64,000 nucleotides of DNA from the NCBI GenBank assembly GCA_040386075.1, contig JAZKGE010000001.1:36450-100449 (forward strand). Reading direction: 5' to 3'. The notes beneath the pieces were generated by a model. The model ran no database searches and was not told the DNA's origin. It saw only the letters and a program-made list of their open reading frames with translations. Position 1 is the stretch's first letter. Each line of letters starts with the position of its first letter. Of this stretch, positions 54,301 through 61,442 are shown piece by piece. A program made the translations under genes and the position numbers. The stretch comes from UBA4416 sp040386075. GTDB lineage: Bacteria; Bacteroidota; Bacteroidia; B-17B0; Aurantibacillaceae.

Positions 54301-55072
54301 TGCTGAAGCAACCAAATTATTCAATGATGCTCAAACGATGTTGAAAAAGATCATTGATGAGAAATGGTTAACTGCTAAAGCTGTCATCGGTATATTTCCT
54401 GCAAATACAGTGAATGATGACGACACAGAAGTATATGATGAACAAGGAAACAAACTACATACCTTCCACTCTATACGTCAGCAAAGTAAAAAACCAGCCG
54501 GACAATACAATGTTGCTTTATCCGATTTTGTAAAACCAAAGAACGGTACACCAAGGCCAACAGATTATATTGGAGCCTTTGCTTTAAGCACCGGTTTTGG
54601 TATAGATGCACACGTGGCTCGTTTTGAAGCAGACCATGATGACTACAGTGCTATTATGTTAAAAGCTTTAGCCGATAGATTAGCGGAAGCTTTTGCGGAG
54701 TTAATGCATAAAAAAGTTCGTAAAGAATATTGGGGTTATGCTAAAAACGAAGTTCTGAAAAACGAAGAACTGATCAAAGAAGAATATGCCGGTATCCGTC
54801 CGGCACCGGGCTACCCTGCTCAACCCGATCATACCGAAAAATTAACTATTTGGAACTTATTGGATGTTGAAAAGAATACAGGTATTATTTTAACCGAAAG
54901 TTTAGCAATGGTTCCAACAGCTGCTGTAAGTGGTTTATATTTTGGGCACGATCAATCACATTATTTTGGAGTTGGCAAGATCACCAAAGAACAAGTGGAA
55001 GATTATGCCAAACGTAAGAATAGAAAAACAGAAGAAATAGAGCGTTGGTTGGGAAGTGTATTGGCTTATTAA
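51368..55072 (+). CDS. metH: Cobalamin-dependent methionine synthase, full length
   Basis: A 1234-residue protein with all four modules: homocysteine-binding barrel (residues 1-320; RVLVIDGAMGSMIQQ, VGLNCALGA, GGCCGTTP), methyltetrahydrofolate (pterin-binding) barrel (350-610; NVGERTNVTGSKKF, IMIDSSKW), cobalamin domain with cap (640-880; DVHDIGKNIVGVVL, with the B12-coordinating His) and SAM-dependent reactivation domain (910-1234; RPAPGYPAQPDH). It transfers a methyl group from folate to homocysteine. It starts at the ATG just after a SAM-I riboswitch and terminator. Many Bacteroidota carry split forms; this one is intact. Confidence 0.97.
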   Translation: MNSIQQELEKRVLVIDGAMGSMIQQYKLEEKDFRGKRFADWHKDLQGNNDLLSITMPHIIRTIHKEYLKAGADIIETNTFSATTIAMADYDMQSLAYELNYESAKVAKEAIQEFYAEFPEFAGIPKFVAGALGPTNRTLSLSPNVNDPGFRAITFDELVTAYTEQVKGLIDGGADLLLVETIFDTLNAKAALYAIQNYCESIDRKMPVMVSGTITDASGRTLSGQTTEAFLNSVSHVDLLSVGLNCALGAKDMRPYLEELSTKAPFYVSAYPNAGLPNQFGEYDQDAHEMGHQIEDFLRAGFLNIVGGCCGTTPSHIKRIAELAKEATPRKKPDADHLMHLSGLEPFTLTPESNFLNVGERTNVTGSKKFLRLIKEGNFEEALSIAREQVEGGAQVIDVNMDEGMLDSEQSMTTFLNLIASEPDICRVPIMIDSSKWTVIEAGLKCVQGKAIVNSISLKEGEEKFIEQALKIKQYGAAVIVMAFDEVGQADTLERRKEICKRAYDVLVDKVKFPPQDIIFDPNIFPVATGMEEHRLNALDFFNSTKWIKDNLPYAKVSGGVSNVSFSFRGNDHVREAIHGAFLYHAVKNGMDMGIVNPAQLQVYDDIDKTLLELVEDVLLNRRDDATERLVDHAESLKGITKEKTEKDEAWRKGTVEERLSHALVKGIVEYIDADTEEARLKLGRPLHVIEGPLMDGMNIVGDLFGQGKMFLPQVVKSARVMKKAVAYLEPYLLQEKEDNAKAGIVGDGRTNAGKILMATVKGDVHDIGKNIVGVVLACNNYEIIDIGVMVSCDKILEEAKKNNVDIIGLSGLITPSLDEMVHVAKEMERLNFKTPLLIGGATTSKVHTAVKIAQNYSGPVVHVNDASKSVPVASSLISDELREAFMADVNKDYDRVREQNKNAQSQNKFISIAEARQNKFPIDWSKTEITKPTFTGTKIFDNYDLKEISEYIDWTPFFISWEMKGSYPKILKDPTRGAEATKLFNDAQTMLKKIIDEKWLTAKAVIGIFPANTVNDDDTEVYDEQGNKLHTFHSIRQQSKKPAGQYNVALSDFVKPKNGTPRPTDYIGAFALSTGFGIDAHVARFEADHDDYSAIMLKALADRLAEAFAELMHKKVRKEYWGYAKNEVLKNEELIKEEYAGIRPAPGYPAQPDHTEKLTIWNLLDVEKNTGIILTESLAMVPTAAVSGLYFGHDQSHYFGVGKITKEQVEDYAKRKNRKTEEIERWLGSVLAY

Positions 55073-55101
55073 TAAAATAAGTTATATATTTACTCCAACC
55101 T

Positions 55102-55491
55102 ATGAAAACTTTTGAAACAAAAGCATATACTATGGTCGTTCACGACGATCTCCTGATTGAGTTTACAGTTAAACCTAACTATAATCTTCAGGCTAGTGAT
55201 GTATGGGAATCAAGAGATCAATCGGTTAATCATATTCCGGGAAAAAAATTTTATGTTTTATTTGAAGGAGATGAAGATGCTGCTGTATCAGGTGACGCTA
55301 GAAGGGCCGGTGCCTCTGATGAATATACTGAACATGTTGCAGCATTAGCCTTATACAGCAATAAATCTTACGAAAGAATTATAGGTAGTTTATTTCTAAC
55401 CATAAATAAACCCAAGGTCCCAACCAAGTATTTTGATAACCGCGAAGAGGCTATCGCCTGGCTGAAGATCCTTCAAAATACCAACCGATAA
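55102..55491 (+). CDS. STAS/SpoIIAA-like protein (DUF7793-type), copy 2
   Basis: A 129-residue protein. Its second half, GSLFLTINKPKVPTKYF followed by NREEAIAWLKIL, is clearly homologous to the end of the 141-residue protein at 19781. The N-terminus (MKTFETKAYTMVVHDDLLIE) resembles the SpoIIAA-like/STAS fold start. It lies 29 nt after metH. No conserved serine for phosphorylation is obvious. Function unknown. Confidence 0.65.
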   Translation: MKTFETKAYTMVVHDDLLIEFTVKPNYNLQASDVWESRDQSVNHIPGKKFYVLFEGDEDAAVSGDARRAGASDEYTEHVAALALYSNKSYERIIGSLFLTINKPKVPTKYFDNREEAIAWLKILQNTNR

Positions 55492-55570
55492 CTAACTATT
55501 TATTAGCATTTTTTAGTGTTACTTTTTGTAATTATATAGTTATATTTATAGGACTACTATTTTATTAATT

Positions 55571-57538
55571 ATGCAACGCTATATATACTTATTTCTCTTT
55601 TTTATCGCTTCCCTTTTTACTTCTGCTCAAAGTTTACCGCCAGGTACTTATACCAGTACCAATAAAAAAGCAGTTAAATTTTTCGAAGAAAGTAAGCAAA
55701 TGTTCCAGGTGAGAAAAGATGTGGAAGCTGAGAAACTCATAAAAAAATCTTTAGAAGAGGACCCAAATTTTATTGAAGCGCTTTCTGCTTATGCTGATTT
55801 TTTAATGGCAAAGAACAGGATCAAAGAGGCTATAACAATGTATGAGAAAGCTATTCAAACAAATCCAAAGATTTTTGTTGACAATAACTATTACCTGGGT
55901 GGTGCTTATCTGCATGAAGGCATGTATGATAAAGCCGTAACTGCTTTTGAATTAATTATTAAAGCAGAAAGAATTAATCCTAACTTAAAGGACGAAGCAA
56001 TAAAGCAACTTAAAAATGCAAAATTTGGAGCTGATGCTATTAAACACCCCGTACCTTTTACACCTGTCAATGTAGGTCCTGGCATCAATACTGCCGACTA
56101 TGAATATTTCCCTGCCCTTACTGCTGATGGCAGTACATTTATGTTCACGCGTAACCTAAGAGAAGGTGAAGGCGTAAATGCTGCAGGACAAGAAGACTTT
56201 TTTATCAGCAGAAAAACAAATGGTGCATGGCAAGCCGCTTACCCTATCACATCTGTAAATACAGCAGGCAACGAAGGTGCACCATCATTAAGCGCGGATG
56301 GCGAGATCATGTTCTTTGCTTCCTGTATGGAAATGACTGGTGACTATGGCTCATCCGATAGAAAAGGATATGGCAGCTGTGATATATTTTACGCTCAAAA
56401 AATAAATGGTAAATGGACAAAACCGAGAAATGCAGGTTCAACTGTCAACACAAAAAATTGGGAAACACAGCCAAGCTTTAGTAGTGATGGAAAAACATTG
56501 TATTTTATTCGTGGAACAGTTACCCGCGAAGGAATTAAAAATCCTGATATTTATTCTTCTACAATTGGCAGTGACGGACGTTTTACAGAACCTGTAAGAT
56601 TACCTGATAATATCAATACGCCTGAAGGTGAAGAAAGTGTTTTTATTCATCCCGATAATCAAACATTGTATTTTAGCAGCGAAGGTCACCCGGGAATGGG
56701 AAACCTGGATATTTTTGTGAGTAAAAAACAAGCGGATGGCACCTGGGGCAAAGCTGTTAACTTAGGATACCCTATTAACTCGGCTGTTGACGACAATAGT
56801 TTATTAGTAGATGCTAATGGTAAACTGGCATACTTTGCCAGCGAACGTCCAGGTGGTTTCGGTGGTTTGGATATTTATCAATTTGAACTTCCGGAATCTG
56901 CCCGTCCTGAAAAAATTACCTACGTAAAAGGCTTAACTTATAATGCAAAAACAAAAGTACCTGTTGATGCATCGTTTGAATTGATCGATCTGGAAACCCA
57001 ACAATCTGTTACCAGTGCTTATAGTAATAGTGCCGGAGAATTTTTAGTAACGTTAACTTCAAATCATAATTATTTAGTAAATGTAAGTAAGCCCGGTTTT
57101 TTATTTTACAGCGATAACTTTTCTTTAAAAGATAAAGTTGCTGATTATAACAAGCCTTATCAATTACAAATTCCGTTACAACCAATTGATACCGGCATCA
57201 TTGAATTAAAAAATATTTTCTTTGATGTGAACAAATGGGATCTCAAAGGTGAATCGAAAGCAGAGCTGCAAAAGATCATTGCCTTTTTAAAAGCCAATCC
57301 AACTTTGAAAGTTGAATTCAGTGGACATACAGATAATAGTGGAGATAAAGTATTTAATAAAACCTTATCCAATAACCGTGCGAAAGCCATTTATGATTAT
57401 GTGATCGAAAAAGGTGCTCTTCCTGCAACAAATTTATCGTACAAAGGATATGGTGATACAAAACCAAAAGCACCTAACGATACGCCAGAAAATAAAGCCA
57501 AGAACAGAAGAACTGAACTAAAGGTACTATCAAAATAA
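55571..57538 (+). CDS. PorE-like OmpA/beta-propeller protein
   Basis: A 655-residue exported protein (signal to about residue 20). TPR repeats at 30-150 (AEKLIKKSLEEDPNFIEALS; AITMYEKAIQTNP), PD40-type beta-propeller at 165-435 (ALTADGSTFMFTRN; PSLSADGEIMFFAS; PSFSSDGKTLYFIRG; LYFSSEGHPGMGNLDIF), a carboxypeptidase-regulatory-like domain at 445-525, and an OmpA C-terminal domain (FFDVNKWDLKGESKAELQK; VEFSGHTDNSGD; NRRTELKVL). This domain order is that of PorE, a T9SS factor that binds peptidoglycan. Its stop overlaps the lolD start by one base. Confidence 0.88.
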   Translation: MQRYIYLFLFFIASLFTSAQSLPPGTYTSTNKKAVKFFEESKQMFQVRKDVEAEKLIKKSLEEDPNFIEALSAYADFLMAKNRIKEAITMYEKAIQTNPKIFVDNNYYLGGAYLHEGMYDKAVTAFELIIKAERINPNLKDEAIKQLKNAKFGADAIKHPVPFTPVNVGPGINTADYEYFPALTADGSTFMFTRNLREGEGVNAAGQEDFFISRKTNGAWQAAYPITSVNTAGNEGAPSLSADGEIMFFASCMEMTGDYGSSDRKGYGSCDIFYAQKINGKWTKPRNAGSTVNTKNWETQPSFSSDGKTLYFIRGTVTREGIKNPDIYSSTIGSDGRFTEPVRLPDNINTPEGEESVFIHPDNQTLYFSSEGHPGMGNLDIFVSKKQADGTWGKAVNLGYPINSAVDDNSLLVDANGKLAYFASERPGGFGGLDIYQFELPESARPEKITYVKGLTYNAKTKVPVDASFELIDLETQQSVTSAYSNSAGEFLVTLTSNHNYLVNVSKPGFLFYSDNFSLKDKVADYNKPYQLQIPLQPIDTGIIELKNIFFDVNKWDLKGESKAELQKIIAFLKANPTLKVEFSGHTDNSGDKVFNKTLSNNRAKAIYDYVIEKGALPATNLSYKGYGDTKPKAPNDTPENKAKNRRTELKVLSK

Positions 57539-58188
57539 TGATCACAGGAAAGAATATTAAAAAACAATATGGCTCTTTAGAGGTATTAAAAGGGGTTGAC
57601 GTTCATATTAAACCTTCCGAAGTAGTTTCTATTGTCGGCTCATCTGGTGCAGGAAAAACAACACTGCTAACTATTCTGGGCACATTAGACAAAGTAACTT
57701 CTGGTGAGATCATGTTCAATGGAGTAAATATTACTTCTTTGAACGAAAAAAAACTGGCGGCATTCCGTAATCAACATATTGGTTTTGTGTTTCAATTCCA
57801 TCATTTATTACCTGAGTTTACGGCTTTAGAAAATGTGTGCATTCCTGCATTCATTAATAAAACATCAAAAAAAGATGCTGAATTAAAAGCAACAGCTTTA
57901 TTGGATTTGTTAGGATTAAAACACCGGGCCGATCATAAACCCTCAGAACTTTCGGGTGGAGAGCAACAACGGGTTGCTGTTGCAAGAGCTCTGATAAACG
58001 ATCCAAAAGTTATTTTTGCCGACGAACCAAGTGGTAACCTTGATAGTGAAAATGCTCAAAATTTACATCAGTTGTTTTTTAAACTGAGAGATGAATTAAA
58101 ACAAACTATTGTGGTTGTTACCCATAACGAAACGCTGGCTAATATGGCAGATAGGAAACTCATTATGAAAGACGGATTAATACAGTAA
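57538..58188 (+). CDS. lolD: LolD-like ABC transporter ATPase
   Basis: A 216-residue ATPase: Walker A GSSGAGKTTLL, Q-loop FQFHHLLPEFTALENV (a LolD-like signature), signature LSGGEQQRVAVARALINDP, Walker B VIFADEPSGNLDSEN and the H-loop THNETLA. LolD drives release of outer-membrane lipoproteins from the inner membrane with LolC/LolE; in Bacteroidota the permease is encoded elsewhere. Its ATG overlaps the PorE-like stop (TAATG), a link worth noting because PorE-type and lipoprotein components of T9SS need lipoprotein sorting. Confidence 0.9.
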   Translation: MITGKNIKKQYGSLEVLKGVDVHIKPSEVVSIVGSSGAGKTTLLTILGTLDKVTSGEIMFNGVNITSLNEKKLAAFRNQHIGFVFQFHHLLPEFTALENVCIPAFINKTSKKDAELKATALLDLLGLKHRADHKPSELSGGEQQRVAVARALINDPKVIFADEPSGNLDSENAQNLHQLFFKLRDELKQTIVVVTHNETLANMADRKLIMKDGLIQ

Positions 58189-58370
58189 ATAAAACAGTCA
58201 TTAGTTTCCTTTCAAACATATCCATTCCGGAGCTTAGAGCAATTATCCAAAAAAGAAATGCAAAAAAGCTATCCAAAATAAATCGTATTTTATTATGGAT
58301 AAACTACGCTTTTATAGTTAGCCTGTTAGGCTCTATCGCATCTAAATATATTTCCCCTGATCATTTTTGG

Positions 58371-59360
58371 ATGCTGGCTTTTTTCGGCTTGGGCTTTCCG
58401 GTGATTGTGTTTGTGAATGCTGTTTTTGTGATCTATTGGTTTGCGCAATTTCGGATCCATGCAGCATTTTCATTTATTGCCATACTCCTAAGTGCCAAAA
58501 CCTGTTTAGGCTTCATTCAGTTTGACATTAAACCCGAAGAAGTTTCAAATAAAGACATTAAGATCATGAGTTATAACTCCATGTTGTTCGATCTTTATAA
58601 CTGGACCAAGAACAAACAAAGTCGCAACATTATTTTAACGATGCTGGCCGAAGAAAATCCGGATGTTTTATGTCTGCAGGAATTTTACACCTCCGAAGAA
58701 AAAGGTGACTTTAACAATATAGATACTGTAACCGGCTTGTTGAATGCAAAAAATTACCACGTAGAGTATACCACAACATTAAGAGGTAATGATCATTGGG
58801 GTGTTGCAACCTTCACCAAATTTCCAATAATTAAAAAAGGAAAGATTCAATTCAATACCAGCGCCAACAATATGTGTATCTATACAGATGTTGTTATCAG
58901 AAAAGACACTGTGCGTATTTACAACATGCATTTACAATCTATTCGTTTCAGTAAAGCCGATTACAAATTCCTGGACGAAGTAAACAGTGACACTACGGAT
59001 GCTAAAGATGAACTAAATAAAAGTAAGAATATCCTTCGTCGTTTAAAAAGAGCTTTTGTAAAAAGAGCGACTCAAGCCGATGGCATTGCAGCTCACATAG
59101 CCGCCTGCAAATACAAAGTCATTGTATGCGGAGATTTTAACGACACGCCCGCTTCTTACGTTTACAATACTGTAAGAGGTGATCTGAAAGATGCTTTTAT
59201 TGAATCAGGCTCTGGCTTTGAACAAACTTATACCGGTAAATTCCCCAGGTTCAGGATCGATTATATCCTTCACAGCAAAGAATTTACTAGCAAAAATTAC
59301 CATCATTTATCCGAATCACTTACCGACCATTACCCGGTAGTGAGTTATATTTCCTATTAA
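58371..59360 (+). CDS. Endonuclease/exonuclease/phosphatase membrane protein
   Basis: Listed at the first in-frame ATG (329 residues), but the reading frame is open and hydrophobic further upstream, from about 58156: KINRILLWINYAFIVSLLGS and SPDHFW precede this Met and would form a first membrane helix. A start ATG at 58258 (MQKKLSKIN) fits if the A6 run at 58262-58267 is read with one extra A. The EEP domain has DVLCLQEFYTSEEK, NMHLQSIRF, VCGDFNDTPASYV and SLTDHYPVV. It may cut phosphodiester or phospholipid bonds, facing the periplasm. Confidence 0.8.
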   Translation: MLAFFGLGFPVIVFVNAVFVIYWFAQFRIHAAFSFIAILLSAKTCLGFIQFDIKPEEVSNKDIKIMSYNSMLFDLYNWTKNKQSRNIILTMLAEENPDVLCLQEFYTSEEKGDFNNIDTVTGLLNAKNYHVEYTTTLRGNDHWGVATFTKFPIIKKGKIQFNTSANNMCIYTDVVIRKDTVRIYNMHLQSIRFSKADYKFLDEVNSDTTDAKDELNKSKNILRRLKRAFVKRATQADGIAAHIAACKYKVIVCGDFNDTPASYVYNTVRGDLKDAFIESGSGFEQTYTGKFPRFRIDYILHSKEFTSKNYHHLSESLTDHYPVVSYISY

Positions 59361-59397
59361 GAAAACAGATAGACCGGATTTGTATTCAAATTCTTTG

Positions 59398-59405
59398 TAA
59401 TTTTG
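59398..59405 (+). promoter_or_regulatory. -7 promoter box before the sensor kinase
   Basis: TAATTTTG matches TAnnTTTG, with eight bases before the ATG at 59414. No -33 TTTG at 19 bp. Confidence 0.35.
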
Positions 59406-59413
59406 TTTTCATA

Positions 59414-60166
59414 ATGATGATTACCGGCACCATATTTTTTTCAGGCTTATCTATAGTACTAACAGGCTATATTATTTATTTACTGATTAAGATCCGTCGC
59501 ATGAATAAACAAAACAGCTTCTTACAAAAGGAATATAAAATACTGGAGTCCAAATTTAACTCCGTAGAATTAGAGGACATTAAATACAAGATCAATCCTC
59601 ACTTATTTAAGAATATCCTGAATTCTATTCAGTCACATGCCTACCAAACTTACTTTTCGCTTGATAAACTCAGCAATGTATTGGATTACATTCTTTACGA
59701 AACAGATAAACGTTTTGTGAGTGTAAAAGAAGAATTACATTTTGCTTTGAACCTGATCGAGATCAATAAATTAAAACTCAGTCCTTTATTTGACATTAAA
59801 ATAAAAAATAAAATTGATGAGAATCACCCACTTTATGATCAGGATCTTCTTGCTCCAATGATCTCTGTAGACCTCATCGAAAATGCTTTTAAACATGCCG
59901 ATCTTCAAAGTAATGATTCTTTTATTGCCATCACTTTTGAATTAAAAGACGACTATTTTGCTTTAACGGTTGCCAATAAGATAAGTGCAAAACCGGCACT
60001 TAAAAAACCAAACAGTGGTGTAGGAAAAGAAAGCACTAAAAAGCGTTTGGATATTATTTATAAAGGATGTTATACATTAGAGCAGTTCGAAGAAAATGAT
60101 GTATTTATTTCTCACTTAAAACTCAACCTACTTGACTACAAAGCTAAAGTGCTTGCTGTTGGATGA
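59414..60166 (+). CDS. LytS/YehU-type sensor histidine kinase
   Basis: A 250-residue kinase with one N-terminal membrane helix (IFFSGLSIVLTGYIIYLL) and a His_kinase domain whose phospho-acceptor motif reads KINPHLFKNILNSI (His63), where most relatives have INPHFLFN. The ATPase N box is DLIENAFKHA; the G box is GVGKESTKKRL, where GxGLxN is usual. It pairs with the LytTR regulator downstream, which it overlaps by 35 nt. No sensory domain beyond the single helix is visible. Confidence 0.88.
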   Translation: MMITGTIFFSGLSIVLTGYIIYLLIKIRRMNKQNSFLQKEYKILESKFNSVELEDIKYKINPHLFKNILNSIQSHAYQTYFSLDKLSNVLDYILYETDKRFVSVKEELHFALNLIEINKLKLSPLFDIKIKNKIDENHPLYDQDLLAPMISVDLIENAFKHADLQSNDSFIAITFELKDDYFALTVANKISAKPALKKPNSGVGKESTKKRLDIIYKGCYTLEQFEENDVFISHLKLNLLDYKAKVLAVG

Positions 60167-60854
60167 TGAACTTCCTGCGCTAAGCTACATCAAGGTATTA
60201 TGTGAAGAAATTCCTGACGTGGAAGTAGTGAAAGCATTCAATGATCCATCAAAATTTCTGGAAGCTATCCCGAATATGGATTTCAACACATGTATCCTTG
60301 ATATACAAATGCCTGGATATACAGGCCTGGAAGTGGCAGAACATTTAAAAGATAAATTGATCATTTTTACAACAGCCTACAAAGAGTTTGCAGCCGAAGC
60401 TTTTGATCTGAATGCCGTTGATTATATTCGAAAACCTTTACAGAAAGAACGTTTTGAAACGGCCATTGCAAAAGCAAAAAATCTTCTACAGTCCAAGGCT
60501 GATGGCGCAAAGAAACAAGCAATATGGAACACTGATAAAGGAAAAACTTTGCTGGTATTCAATGATATTCTTTACATAACAGCTTCAGAAACCGACAGCA
60601 GGGATAAACTGGTTTACCTGGAGAATGGCTCCAGAACTACCATAAAAAATACCGGCTTCGAACAAATATTAAATATACTGCCTTCTGATAAATTTTGCAG
60701 GATCAATAAAAAAGAAATCATCGCTTTAAAAACAGTCATGCATTTTACTTCCGATGAGATAAAAACCAATATTCGGCTAAAGAACGAAAACCCTGTAAAC
60801 CTCACTTTAAGTGAAGTATATCGTGATGATTTTAAGTTGAAATTCAAAGCTTAA
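60132..60854 (+). CDS. LytTR response regulator
   Basis: A 240-residue regulator beginning at TTG inside the kinase gene (35-nt overlap, so translation is coupled). The receiver has LLLDDELPAL, phospho-acceptor Asp57 (TCILDIQMPGYTG), IFTTAYKEFAAEAF and YIRKPLQKERF; the LytTR DNA-binding domain follows (TLLVFNDILYITASETDSRD and FCRINKKEIIAL). Targets cannot be determined; this region has no clear direct-repeat site. Confidence 0.92.
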   Translation: MTTKLKCLLLDDELPALSYIKVLCEEIPDVEVVKAFNDPSKFLEAIPNMDFNTCILDIQMPGYTGLEVAEHLKDKLIIFTTAYKEFAAEAFDLNAVDYIRKPLQKERFETAIAKAKNLLQSKADGAKKQAIWNTDKGKTLLVFNDILYITASETDSRDKLVYLENGSRTTIKNTGFEQILNILPSDKFCRINKKEIIALKTVMHFTSDEIKTNIRLKNENPVNLTLSEVYRDDFKLKFKA

Positions 60855-60926
60855 CATCTTGTTACATTTTTCACCAACCTTATTACAAATCTGAAATAGC
60901 ACCTATCTCCCTTTCCCGATACCGGC

Positions 60927-60934
60927 TACCTTTG
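60927..60934 (+). promoter_or_regulatory. -7 promoter box before the small outer-membrane protein
   Basis: TACCTTTG matches TAnnTTTG, 10 nt before the ATG at 60945. No TTTG at 19 bp upstream. Confidence 0.35.
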
Positions 60935-60944
60935 CACTCATTGT

Positions 60945-61442
60945 ATGAGGAAAATATTTACGCTGATCGGTTTATGTTTATGTATTTTGTTTGTTAAAGG
61001 TCAAACTACCGTTGGAATTGGTTTATATCCCACTGGTAGCGAAGCAGGTCTTGGATTTAGGTTAAATAAAGATAAACGTGTTTCGCTCGACGTACGCATA
61101 GCAAAAGCTAATATTTATAGTTCTTCCGCTGCTCCATCAACTTTTGTAACTGAATTAAACTTCATATATAGGGCTGTATTGTTAGAAAAAGTAAGGTTCC
61201 ACACAGGTATTGGCTTTAGGAGTGACTGGAATCTCACTCAAACACACAAACACGGAGCCATTATTCCTATTGGGGTTGAGGGATTTCCATTCTCTTTTCA
61301 AAACGCAGGAATATTTTTTGAAGTTGCGCCATTTTTTGAGACCGACGATAAAAGTAATTGGCAAGGTGGCTTAAGAACAGTTGCCGGATTTGTATTCTAT
61401 TTTCCTAAAAAATTTAAAACAATAACGAATGAAAAATCTTAA
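60945..61442 (+). CDS. Small outer-membrane beta-barrel-like protein
   Basis: A 165-residue exported protein (signal MRKIFTLIGLCLCILFVKGQ). The body alternates short polar/aromatic strands (VGIGLYPTGSEAGLGFRLN; VSLDVRIAKANIYSS; VRFHTGIGFRSDWNL; GIFFEVAPFFETDD) ending VAGFVFYFPKKF, as in small beta-barrels. It overlaps the antiporter start by 14 nt, so the two are co-expressed. Function unknown. Confidence 0.65.
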   Translation: MRKIFTLIGLCLCILFVKGQTTVGIGLYPTGSEAGLGFRLNKDKRVSLDVRIAKANIYSSSAAPSTFVTELNFIYRAVLLEKVRFHTGIGFRSDWNLTQTHKHGAIIPIGVEGFPFSFQNAGIFFEVAPFFETDDKSNWQGGLRTVAGFVFYFPKKFKTITNEKS

